A DNA stretch of 7,772 nt from an uncultured Clostridia bacterium (GTDB lineage Bacteria; Bacillota; Clostridia; Oscillospirales; Acutalibacteraceae). The position numbers were made by a program, and so were the translations under genes. The notes below the pieces were generated by a model. It was not told where the DNA came from. It ran no database searches and was given only the letters and a program-made list of their open reading frames with translations. The stretch covers positions 1 to 7,772 of the forward strand of contig CAMOTT010000093.1 in NCBI GenBank assembly GCA_946626015.1, written 5' to 3'. This document shows positions 1 through 6,086 of this stretch, piece after piece; position 1 is the stretch's first letter; each line of letters starts with the position of its first letter.

Positions 1-1274
1 TGCCTGCCTATGTCGGGATTGAGAGCCTTAAGATCAGAGAGAAGTATATCGTTTTTGCTGGCTATTTTCCTGAGAGTATCGTCCTCCTCGGCAACGTAAT
101 ATTTTGCCTCGGCCTTTGTTCCCGAAAGTTTTTTTGCCAGTTTGTTGGCGTCCCACATTATTTCTCCGCCTGTGTCGGTATCATCCTTGTAAAGACCCTG
201 TATATATTCTATATCTTCAACAAAACCTATCATAGAGTTGGAATACTCCTCCTGCATGGCATAGGTCGCAAGCAGGCTGTTGAAAACGCTGATGGCGTCG
301 GTCTCGTTTTTAATGGCGCAGATAAACTCGCCGTCAATGTAAATGCCGCAGGCATTGGTATAGTTTCCCTCGGTGTTGTCAATTATCCTGTCGCACACCG
401 CGGCGGAATCCGAAAGCTGATTTGGGTTCACCTTGACCAGCTCATATTTCGGGGTGGAGAATTCCGGAGCGGAGGAATCCAGGGCGTCTATATGCAGCCT
501 GTCCTTGGCAAGGCTCAGTGCGTTGAGATACACAGATTCGTCCGCCACATAGCCCAGATCGTTATCGTTGTAGGTTATTTGTATTGCCATGGTCGTGTTC
601 GCCCAATGCTCCACCGTTGCCGCAAACACAAATATCATTATCACCGGCAAAAGCACGTTGCTGATGATCCTGAACATCTGCCCGTGGACGGAAAAGGCGT
701 TCCTTACATAATGGGCAAAGATCTTAGCCAGCGCCGCAGGGCTTTTTTTGACGTTGTTTCTGATATGTTCGTTTGCTGACTTGATCTCGCCCTTGAGGCG
801 TGACAGCTCGAAGATTATTACATGAAGGGATTTAAGGTACAGCCTGTCGATGGCCAGCCAGACCGTACGGAGCACAACGCCGGCAACTCTGACAGGATAA
901 CGCAGTTTTCTGCCCAGCATCCGAACAAAGTGCCGGGTATAGCGCATACTCTGCAAACCCAGAGCGTATATAAAAATATAGAGCATGCCAAAGATGGAGC
1001 TCGTGTTCACGGGCTTTATTGTGATCGCATCGCCCCGGCTCCCCGCCTTGCTCTGCAAAGTGCTTTCATATATCTGTTTGACGTCAAAATCGTCGTTTTC
1101 ATCCTCAGGGGAAATATCAAAAACCTCGTCGAACATCCCGCCGAAGGAAAACACGTCCTCCCCATCGTCTATCAGCACACGCTTCTTGACCGACGGGGTG
1201 ACTCTGTTGGCGTTAATATTACCGGCAACAGTTTTTCTGCCGGAGTTTTTCTTTCTGTTCTCTGATTTAGACAT
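1..1274 (-). CDS. Membrane-anchored LysM-domain protein, probable M23-type cell-wall peptidase (N-terminal part, cut by window edge)
   Basis: The reading frame runs from ATG at 1272-1274 leftward off the window, giving 424 codons with no stop. An AAAGGG ribosome site lies 6 nt before the ATG. Residues 1-200 are predicted cytoplasmic: a basic/acidic polar stretch (1-90), then a hydrophobic segment (94-110) and basic amphipathic helices (110-200). One clear membrane segment lies at about 203-222. Outside it, a segment at about 307-340 (GIYIDGEFICAIKNE) resembles the repeat that precedes LysM in clostridial wall proteins. Residues 391-424 (YYVAEEDDTLRKIASKND, then LSDLKALNPDIG) match a LysM peptidoglycan-binding domain. 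Known clostridial proteins with this order usually continue with G5 and M23 peptidase domains, but that part is outside the window, so hydrolase activity is inferred. Confidence is high for the gene and LysM domain, moderate for M23. Confidence 0.85.
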   Translation of the reverse strand, partial: MSKSENRKKNSGRKTVAGNINANRVTPSVKKRVLIDDGEDVFSFGGMFDEVFDISPEDENDDFDVKQIYESTLQSKAGSRGDAITIKPVNTSSIFGMLYIFIYALGLQSMRYTRHFVRMLGRKLRYPVRVAGVVLRTVWLAIDRLYLKSLHVIIFELSRLKGEIKSANEHIRNNVKKSPAALAKIFAHYVRNAFSVHGQMFRIISNVLLPVIMIFVFAATVEHWANTTMAIQITYNDNDLGYVADESVYLNALSLAKDRLHIDALDSSAPEFSTPKYELVKVNPNQLSDSAAVCDRIIDNTEGNYTNACGIYIDGEFICAIKNETDAISVFNSLLATYAMQEEYSNSMIGFVEDIEYIQGLYKDDTDTGGEIMWDANKLAKKLSGTKAEAKYYVAEEDDTLRKIASKNDILLSDLKALNPDIGR

Positions 1275-1310
1275 AGGATACCCTTTCGCTGATAAAAAAC
1301 ATCCGAGTGT

Positions 1311-1339
1311 ATTATACAGTAAAATCGCCGCTGTTACAA
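1311..1339 (-). promoter_or_regulatory. Sigma-A-type promoter for the LysM protein gene
   Basis: Read on the minus strand, TTGTAA (1334-1339) is followed after exactly 17 nt by a perfect TATAAT (1311-1316). Transcription would begin near 1304, giving a leader of about 30 nt before the ATG at 1274. The spacer contains one copy of an AGTAAAAT sequence that recurs upstream. Confidence 0.65.
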
Positions 1340-1371
1340 TAGTAAAATATATTTTATTTAAATCTTTTACT
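1318..1371. repeat. Three AGTAAAA heptamers between divergent promoters
   Basis: AGTAAAA occurs at 1318-1324 and 1341-1347 (both as AGTAAAAT) and inverted as TTTTACT at 1365-1371. Start-to-start distances are 23 and 24 bp, about two helical turns. The second and third copies form a dyad with perfect 7-bp arms centred at 1356, between the two opposed -35 elements. This could be an operator for a shared regulator. The surrounding DNA is very AT-rich, so chance is a real alternative. Confidence 0.35.
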
Positions 1372-1378
1372 TATAAAG

Positions 1379-1407
1379 TTGACGGTTTGCCCTTCATATG
1401 ATATTAT
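1379..1407 (+). promoter_or_regulatory. Strong extended -10 promoter for the pyruvyl transferase operon
   Basis: TTGACG (1379-1384) is followed after 17 nt by TATTAT (1402-1407). An extended -10 TG dinucleotide sits at 1399-1400, one base before the hexamer. Transcription would start near 1414, leaving about a 72-nt leader to the ATG at 1486. It is the only strong promoter seen for the five downstream plus-strand genes. Confidence 0.7.
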
Positions 1408-1418
1408 ATTATAATAAT

Positions 1419-1443
1419 AAGCGCGCATAAAGCTGCGCTTTTT
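1419..1443 (+). terminator. Leader hairpin with T tract, attenuator-like
   Basis: AAGCGC (1419-1424) pairs with GCGCTT (1435-1440), and two further inner G-C pairs are possible around a bulge. The stem ends in a run of five T (1439-1443). It lies directly after the predicted transcription start of the operon, where it could act as an attenuator or a stabilising 5' hairpin. The stem is short and termination is not certain. Confidence 0.3.
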
Positions 1444-1485
1444 CAGCTATCAAAAAGGCGGATTGATGAAAGGATTTTGAAAGTA

Positions 1486-2685
1486 ATGGAGAACATAGCT
1501 CTGTATCTGCACAGCGGCAGTCTGAACCACGGTTGCGAGGCCATTGTACGCTCCACCGCCGGAATTCTCCGCGACGTGATGCCTCAAATCAAAATAAATC
1601 TTTACAGCACTGACCCGCTTTCGGATAATATTTTTCTCAGCGACGTTGTAGACAGCATCCACAATCAGAACACCCCCCGTCCCAACTGCACCGAGCTCAA
1701 ATCCTTTAAAAGGCTCAAGGCCAGGTTTTTTTCTGTTTTTGCCTCAGAAAAAGCGGATGAGATGTATTTCTACAATGTTTACAGAGACGCCCCTATTCTT
1801 GATAACGATATTTTCATTTCGGTGGGAGGTGACGTTTACTGCTACGGCAAGAACACCAGCTATTCCATCCTCAACAGCTGCATACGGGAAAGGGACAAGC
1901 TGAACGTTCTGTGGGGCTGCTCCGTCGGTGAAAGGGATCTTATCCCCGGCAATGTAAAAGACATAAAGGGTTATGATCTTGTGATCCCAAGGGAGAGCAT
2001 CACGTTTGAAAACCTCTCAAAAGTGGTGGACAAAAATAAACTTCGCCTTCACCGCGATCCGGCGTTTTCGCTGAACACCCAGTTCCTGCCTTTGCCCGAA
2101 GGATTTGTCGAGGGCAACACCGTGGGCATCAACATAAGTCCCCTTATTTCAAAATACGAGACCCGGGAGACAGCGGGAATGGGCGTTGACTCCGTCTGCG
2201 ATCTTATCGAATATATCCTTGAGCATACAAGCAGCGCCGTGGCTCTCATTCCCCACGTTATGCAGCCGGGCAACAACGACTATGAGTTCATGGAAAAGAT
2301 CTGCGAAAAATATTCCCACACCGGCAGGGTGCTCATCATCGACGCCCGGAGCATGAACGCGGAACAGCTCAAGGGCTACATCGCCAGGTGCAGATTTTTT
2401 GTTGGTGCGCGCACCCACGCCACAATAGCAGCCTATTCCTCCCTTGTGCCCACCCTTGTAATAGGGTACAGTGTCAAATCCGAGGGCATCGCCCGGGATC
2501 TTTTCGGCACTGAGAAGGGGCTTGTTGTTCCGATACAAAATATGACAGATAAATCTGAGCTTACCCTTGCCTTCAAGGATCTTATGAAAAACGAGGAAAA
2601 ATACCGCCGCAGACTTTGCGATGTCATACCCTCGTTTATAGGTTCGGCAAAATCCGCAGGGAAAGAATTGCTCTCACTTGTCTGA
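1486..2685 (+). CDS. Polysaccharide pyruvyl transferase family protein
   Basis: The product (399 aa) belongs to the polysaccharide pyruvyl transferase family, which moves a pyruvyl ketal from phosphoenolpyruvate onto sugars of cell-wall or exported glycans. Visible family motifs are the N-terminal NHGCEAIVRST (14-24), SVGGD (112-116), WGCSVG (143-148), RESITFENL (169-177), RDPAFSL (190-196), VGINISPL (213-220) and the C-terminal signature VGARTHATIAAYSSLVPTL (306-324) followed by GYSVKSEGIARDLFG. No signal peptide or membrane segment is seen, so it should act in the cytoplasm. The ATG at 1486 is chosen because MENIALYLHSGS aligns directly with the family N-terminus. AGGA at 1471-1474 precedes it by 11 nt. 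An in-frame TTG at 1477 would add three residues. It is the first gene of the operon, 20 nt before gtrA. The exact glycan substrate cannot be told. Confidence 0.9.
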   Translation: MENIALYLHSGSLNHGCEAIVRSTAGILRDVMPQIKINLYSTDPLSDNIFLSDVVDSIHNQNTPRPNCTELKSFKRLKARFFSVFASEKADEMYFYNVYRDAPILDNDIFISVGGDVYCYGKNTSYSILNSCIRERDKLNVLWGCSVGERDLIPGNVKDIKGYDLVIPRESITFENLSKVVDKNKLRLHRDPAFSLNTQFLPLPEGFVEGNTVGINISPLISKYETRETAGMGVDSVCDLIEYILEHTSSAVALIPHVMQPGNNDYEFMEKICEKYSHTGRVLIIDARSMNAEQLKGYIARCRFFVGARTHATIAAYSSLVPTLVIGYSVKSEGIARDLFGTEKGLVVPIQNMTDKSELTLAFKDLMKNEEKYRRRLCDVIPSFIGSAKSAGKELLSLV

Positions 2686-2705
2686 TGACCTTCAGAGGAA
2701 TTAAG

Positions 2706-3143
2706 ATGGATCTTATCAAAAAGCTTTTTAAAAAGTATGAGGAAATAATCCGCTACGTCATTGTCGGCGTAGCTACCACCGCGGTGGATTGGGTGACATA
2801 CAGCGTGCTGGTAAAGTTCCTGCACGTCAACATAAATGTTGCAAACGCTGTCGGCTGGATCGCCGCAGTCACCTTTGCCTACGTTACAAACAAGCTCTTT
2901 GTTTTCAGGGATCACAGCCAAACCACCCGTGAAGAGCTCAAAAAAATTGTTTTGTTCGTAGGTTCCCGGGCGCTCACCGGAGTGCTGCAGATGGTCGGCC
3001 TGCCACTGCTGATGCGCGCCGGCCTCGACCAATCATTTTTCGGGGTGGACGGTCTGCCGGCCAAGATCTTAAGCAGCATAATAGTGATGATCCTCAACTA
3101 CATTTTCGGCAAAATTTTGGTTTTCAAAAAGAGAAAGCAATAA
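2706..3143 (+). CDS. GtrA family membrane protein
   Basis: This 145-aa protein has the size and layout of GtrA-like proteins, small four-helix membrane proteins thought to help move lipid-linked sugars across the membrane for surface glycan modification. Predicted membrane segments lie at about 14-37, 43-67, 79-103 and 118-140. The two diagnostic half-repeats are visible as YVTNKLFVF (59-67) and NYIFGKILVF (131-140). The protein ends in a basic tail, KKRKQ. The start is the ATG at 2706, with AGAGGA (2694-2699) 6 nt upstream; a longer upstream frame would overlap the preceding gene and lacks a site. The position directly behind a pyruvyl transferase supports a joint role in a wall or exported polysaccharide, although the sugar and glycosyltransferase partner are not in the window. 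Confidence 0.88.
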   Translation: MDLIKKLFKKYEEIIRYVIVGVATTAVDWVTYSVLVKFLHVNINVANAVGWIAAVTFAYVTNKLFVFRDHSQTTREELKKIVLFVGSRALTGVLQMVGLPLLMRAGLDQSFFGVDGLPAKILSSIIVMILNYIFGKILVFKKRKQ

Positions 3144-3177
3144 CAGTAAATAAAATCATTGAAAGGTGTGCTTGAAC

Positions 3178-3900
3178 ATGAAGATCTTTGAATTTTTCCG
3201 TTCCCTCTGGGGCAATCCGTTCTTTTACTGGACGGCAGTCTCCCTGCTCCGTCTCTTTATAGCGGCTATTTTAGGCGGCATAATCGGATTTGAGCGCGAG
3301 CATTCACACCGCCCCGCAGGTTTCAGGACCCACATACTTGTTGCCGTAGGCTCCGCGCTGGTAATGTTTACCTCAGTGTTCATGTTTGAAAGATATCAGG
3401 GGCTTACCAATCTCGACCCTGCCCGTTTGGGAGCCCAGGTAATCAGCGGCATAGGCTTCCTCGGCGCCGGCACCATCCTGCGCGAAGGGTTCAGCGTCAA
3501 GGGCCTGACCACAGCCGCCAGCCTTTGGGCAACGAGCTGTATCGGCCTTGCTGTGGGTCTTGGCTTTTATGCGGGCGCCTTTGTTGCAACCATTGTCATC
3601 TACATAACTCTCAACGCTCTCAAGCGTATAATAAAGGTGGGCAACGCTGCGAAAGCCATTTATATTGAGGTGGAGGACGCCAACAAGGTCTCAGCGAGCC
3701 TGAGCGATATCATCCGCAAGTGCGGCGGCTCCCTTGCCTCCCTTGAGCTGCTCTATTCGGACAACACCGTCACCAAGTTCAAGAACAAAAGCCGCCTTAT
3801 TCTCAAAGCCACCGTATATTCCACCACAGACGGCACCATGGATCTTATCCGCGACACCGTGCTTGCCGTTGACGGTGTGACAGACTTATATATCGACTGA
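3178..3900 (+). CDS. MgtC/SapB family membrane protein
   Basis: The 240-aa product shows the MgtC/SapB core: IIGFERE (35-41), AGFRTHILVAVGSAL (47-61), D80-P-A-R followed by GAQVISGIGFLGAGTI (85-100), and GLTTAASLWAT (109-119). About five membrane segments fall between 18 and 147. Residues 160-240 form a soluble ACT-like C-terminal domain, with repeated beta-alpha elements such as AIYIEVEDANK and KSRLILKATVYS. Family members affect survival in low Mg2+, acid or host conditions; MgtC itself acts on ATP synthase and membrane potential and is not a proven Mg2+ transporter. The start is probably ATG 3178, 11 nt after AAAGG (3162-3166). TTG 3172 in the same frame is 5 nt from that site and is a real alternative, adding LN. 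No Mg2+-sensing leader is visible in the 34-nt gap. Confidence 0.9.
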   Translation: MKIFEFFRSLWGNPFFYWTAVSLLRLFIAAILGGIIGFEREHSHRPAGFRTHILVAVGSALVMFTSVFMFERYQGLTNLDPARLGAQVISGIGFLGAGTILREGFSVKGLTTAASLWATSCIGLAVGLGFYAGAFVATIVIYITLNALKRIIKVGNAAKAIYIEVEDANKVSASLSDIIRKCGGSLASLELLYSDNTVTKFKNKSRLILKATVYSTTDGTMDLIRDTVLAVDGVTDLYID

Positions 3901-3913
3901 GGTAAGGACTGAA

Positions 3914-4495
3914 ATGAACGGATTTTTTGCAATGCTGTCCCGCATGAAATATATCAACCGCTGGGCTCTTATGCGCAACGCCCACAATGAAAACCTTTGT
4001 GAGCACAGCTTTGAGGTCAGCGTAATAGCCCATGCCCTTGTCACCCTGCACAACACTAAATTCGGCGGCAGCCTCGACCCGGAGCGCGCCGCGGTGCTGG
4101 GGCTTTTCCACGACGCTCCCGAAAGCCTTACCGGGGATCTGCCCACGCCTGTGAAGTACGACAACGAGGAGCTCCGCCGGGCCTACAAGGCGGTGGAGGA
4201 AAACGCCTGCAGCGCGTTGCTTTCAATGCTCCCCCGGGAGCTTCGCGGCAGCTATGAGCCTCTTTTTATCCCGGCGGAAGATGATCGTCCGCTCTGGCGG
4301 TTCGTAAAGGCGGCGGACAAAATAAGCGCCCTTATAAAATGTATTGACGAGGGCAAATCCGGCAACACTGAATTCAGCGCAGCCGAAAGCTCAACCCTTG
4401 AATATATCAAAAAAATGGATATGCCTGAGGCTGATTATTTTCTTGAAACCTTCATCCCCTCCTACGGTATGACCCTTGACGAATTAAAAAAATAA
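3914..4495 (+). CDS. yfbR: YfbR-like HD-domain 5'-deoxynucleotidase
   Basis: This 193-aa protein closely follows E. coli YfbR (199 aa), a cytoplasmic divalent-metal phosphohydrolase that removes phosphate from deoxyribonucleoside 5'-monophosphates. Shared features are the opening FFAMLSRMKYINRWALMRN, with R16-W17, the metal ligands H31 (in CEHS), H66-D67 (in LFHDAPE) and D135 (in VKAADKISA), the E70 acidic residue, and the signature TGDLPTPVKY (73-82). The end, DYFLETFIPSYGMTLDEL, also matches. All catalytic residues are present, so an active enzyme is expected. The ATG at 3914 has AAGGA (3904-3908) 5 nt upstream. It lies 13 nt after mgtC and 30 nt before the phosphoesterase, within the same transcript. 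In an organism of this type it probably serves dNMP turnover. Confidence 0.9.
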   Translation: MNGFFAMLSRMKYINRWALMRNAHNENLCEHSFEVSVIAHALVTLHNTKFGGSLDPERAAVLGLFHDAPESLTGDLPTPVKYDNEELRRAYKAVEENACSALLSMLPRELRGSYEPLFIPAEDDRPLWRFVKAADKISALIKCIDEGKSGNTEFSAAESSTLEYIKKMDMPEADYFLETFIPSYGMTLDELKK

Positions 4496-4525
4496 TTTTG
4501 CTAACCGCAATACGGGAGTGATCTT

Positions 4526-5224
4526 ATGACCTACATTATATCCTGTCTCTACGGCCAGTACGAGGCCTTTATCAAACTGATGGATAAAATCAACCTTAAA
4601 GGAACGGACAACCTGTATCTTTTGGGTGACGTGGCGGATGTTGGTCCGGAGCCTGTAAAACTCCTCAAGGATCTTGCCTGCAGGTCTAATATCTATCCCA
4701 TACTGGGCAACCACGATTATTATGCCTACAAAATGCTTTCAAAGCTCATTGATATGTCCGCCGACGGCGACATTATGAAATACCTCAGCCCCTCCGAGGA
4801 GGAAATGTTCGACAAGTGGATGTGTATGGGCGGCAACGTCACCCTTAAGCAATTCCTTGAGCTGGACGAGTTTGACAGGGAGGATATAATAGACTACCTC
4901 TCCGATTTTTCTATCTATGAGGAGGTAACCGTAGACGGAGTGGACTACGTTATGACCCACGCCGGTATTGACGATTTTTCTCCCGAAAAGGATATGGACG
5001 AGTATTCCTTTGACCAGCTTATATTCAATCCCCCCGACTATTCCCGGGTCTATTTCCCGGACAGTATCCTCGTCACCTCCCACACCCCTGTCTCACAACT
5101 GGGGCACAGTGAAAACAGCTTCTTTTACAAGGAAAACAACCACATCTGCATAAACCTGATACCCGAAAATAAAATTGCCGCCATTCGGCTGAATGACGGC
5201 AAGGAATATACAATAAATATATAA
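4526..5224 (+). CDS. Calcineurin-like metallophosphoesterase fold protein with altered motif I
   Basis: The 232-aa product has the fold of PPP/ApaH-type phosphoesterases. It keeps GDVAD followed by VGP (34-41, family GDxxDxGP), GNHD (61-64), a GGNVTLKQF segment (102-110, family GGxxTLxxF), THAG with H145 and SHTP with H186. The first motif, normally SDxHG, reads SCLYG (6-10): C7 replaces the metal-binding Asp and Y9 the metal-binding His. The Arg usually following GDxxD is V39. The reading frame is intact, with GGGAG (4514-4518) 7 nt before the ATG, so it is not an obvious pseudogene. Family members hydrolyse phosphoproteins, dinucleoside polyphosphates or nucleotides, but loss of two ligands makes ordinary two-metal catalysis doubtful. 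It closes the five-gene operon and converges on the XRE gene. Confidence 0.85.
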   Translation: MTYIISCLYGQYEAFIKLMDKINLKGTDNLYLLGDVADVGPEPVKLLKDLACRSNIYPILGNHDYYAYKMLSKLIDMSADGDIMKYLSPSEEEMFDKWMCMGGNVTLKQFLELDEFDREDIIDYLSDFSIYEEVTVDGVDYVMTHAGIDDFSPEKDMDEYSFDQLIFNPPDYSRVYFPDSILVTSHTPVSQLGHSENSFFYKENNHICINLIPENKIAAIRLNDGKEYTINI

Positions 5225-5227
5225 GCC

Positions 5228-5851
5228 TTATTCGTTTTTGCTCCCGGCTATATAGATAAGCTTTTCGTCAATAAGATTTTCGGCGTGCTGTATTACGGTT
5301 TCAACACAGCCCGGCGCGTTCTCCTCGGTTTCGTCAACGGTCACTTTTTCCTCATTGAAAAGCTCCCTGAGCAAGCCGCTGGCGAATTTGAGGTAACCGT
5401 TGTTCATGTATTTTTGTGAACCTCCCAGCCACGAGGCCGGGATCTTGCCGGAGCGCACACAGACATTGATACCAAGGTAGATGCCCAGCTCGTGGATCAG
5501 AACCAGACGCCTGCAAAATTCATCGTTTTCGGAGTCTATCCTCGCCCTCATGGCGGCAGTGGCGCGGTAGCAGTTCATAAGGGACGCCATGGTGTCGTCC
5601 GGCTGAGGCGCCTCAAGGTTCATAAGGTCAGTATAGCCGTGCCTGCTCGAAGTTCTGCCCAACAGGTAGTCGCAGGTCACCCCATAAAACTCCGAGGCCT
5701 TTATTACAAAGCCAAGGCCGCATTCCCTTATACCCTTTTCGTAATGGGAAAGCAGAGCCTGAGATACACCTAAAGCGGCAGCGGTTTCTTTTTGGCTCAT
5801 TTTTCGTTCTTTTCTCAGGGAAGATAATCTTTCCGGGAAGGAACTGTCCAT
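5228..5851 (-). CDS. XRE-family helix-turn-helix transcriptional regulator
   Basis: The 207-aa protein carries an N-terminal Cro/C1-type DNA-binding domain at about 8-64: LSSLRKERKMSQKETAAALG, recognition helix region VSQALLSHYEKG (29-40), then FYGVTCDYLLG (55-65). The remaining 140 residues are mostly helical and polar, with no recognised enzyme, sensor or membrane segment; they may serve dimerisation or ligand sensing. The start is ATG at 5849-5851, with AGAGG (minus strand of 5860-5864) 8 nt upstream. Its stop is 3 nt from the stop of the opposing phosphoesterase gene, so transcripts from the two sides may overlap. It is divergent from the histidine-phosphatase gene across a dyad-rich region, which suggests autoregulation and control of that neighbour; this is inferred. 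Confidence 0.9.
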   Translation of the reverse strand: MDSSFPERLSSLRKERKMSQKETAAALGVSQALLSHYEKGIRECGLGFVIKASEFYGVTCDYLLGRTSSRHGYTDLMNLEAPQPDDTMASLMNCYRATAAMRARIDSENDEFCRRLVLIHELGIYLGINVCVRSGKIPASWLGGSQKYMNNGYLKFASGLLRELFNEEKVTVDETEENAPGCVETVIQHAENLIDEKLIYIAGSKNE

Positions 5852-5904
5852 TTAAACTTCCTCTTTTCTGTTACACCTGTCGCGTAAAAAATTCGGCAAT
5901 CACA

Positions 5905-5927
5905 ACATAATGTGTTCTCTCTTATGT
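5905..5927. repeat. Inverted repeat ACATAA/TTATGT in XRE upstream region
   Basis: ACATAA (5905-5910) and TTATGT (5922-5927) are 6-bp perfect inverted arms 11 nt apart. The element TAATGTG overlaps the left arm (5908-5914) and recurs at 5991-5997, with CACATT in the other orientation at 5964-5969. It could be a weaker operator half for the XRE protein; AT-rich chance pairing is possible. Confidence 0.3.
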
Positions 5928-5935
5928 GCCCCCAC

Positions 5936-5959
5936 AAAACCTTGATTTTTCAAGGTTTT
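5936..5959. repeat. Perfect 10-bp hairpin/dyad in divergent intergenic region
   Basis: AAAACCTTGA (5936-5945) and TCAAGGTTTT (5950-5959) are perfect complements around a TTTT loop. Read in either direction, a CCTTGA/TCAAGG core is followed by four T, so it could be a weak bidirectional terminator, an attenuator in the XRE leader, or an operator dyad. It sits between divergent genes, where a normal gene-end terminator is not expected. Confidence 0.6.
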
Positions 5960-5975
5960 CAAGCACATTTATACT
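5947..5975 (+). promoter_or_regulatory. Candidate promoter for the histidine-phosphatase gene
   Basis: TTTTCA (5947-5952) lies 17 nt before TATACT (5970-5975). The -10 is a five-of-six match, the -35 a four-of-six match and overlapping the hairpin. The leader to TTG 6087 would be about 105 nt. A second -10, TATAAT at 5989-5994, is perfect but has no recognisable -35. Confidence 0.35.
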
Positions 5976-5980
5976 GCACG

Positions 5981-6002
5981 TTATTCATTATAATGTGAAT
6001 AA
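5981..6002. promoter_or_regulatory. Palindromic operator-like site over overlapping -10 elements
   Basis: TTATTCA (5981-5987) and TGAATAA (5996-6002) are perfect 7-bp inverted arms around an 8-bp centre. The centre contains TATAAT on the plus strand (5989-5994) and TATAAT on the minus strand (5987-5992). The size and position suit binding by a dimeric XRE repressor blocking transcription both ways. The regulator encoded next door is the natural candidate; binding is not shown by sequence. Confidence 0.45.
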
Positions 6003-6015
6003 TACGCTTTGTATA
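5987..6015 (-). promoter_or_regulatory. Candidate promoter for the XRE regulator
   Basis: On the minus strand, TATACA (6010-6015) is followed after 17 nt by perfect TATAAT (5987-5992). The leader would be about 130 nt and would contain the 5936-5959 hairpin. The -10 lies inside the palindrome at 5981-6002, which suits autoregulation. Confidence 0.4.
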
Positions 6016-6086
6016 TTGATTATTTAACCAATTTTCATCACGCTTTTTTGTCATATTTTACAAATCAAACACAGAGGTGCAGACAT

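Noticed and set aside
492..1401. Open frames on the plus strand opposite the LysM gene
   Set aside because: They overlap the well-supported minus-strand gene, have no family motifs and lack ribosome sites; the LysM frame has a good promoter, ribosome site and recognisable domain.
2049..3097. Minus-strand open frames opposite the pyruvyl transferase and gtrA genes
   Set aside because: They are antisense to genes with clear family motifs and show low-complexity shadow composition.
3144..3177. Mg2+ riboswitch before the MgtC-like gene
   Set aside because: The gap is only 34 nt, too short for a known Mg2+-sensing leader.
6009..6086. N-terminal extension of the histidine-phosphatase frame to 6009
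   Set aside because: The extension is AT-rich, has no ribosome site, and precedes the point where family similarity begins; TTG 6087 has a good site.
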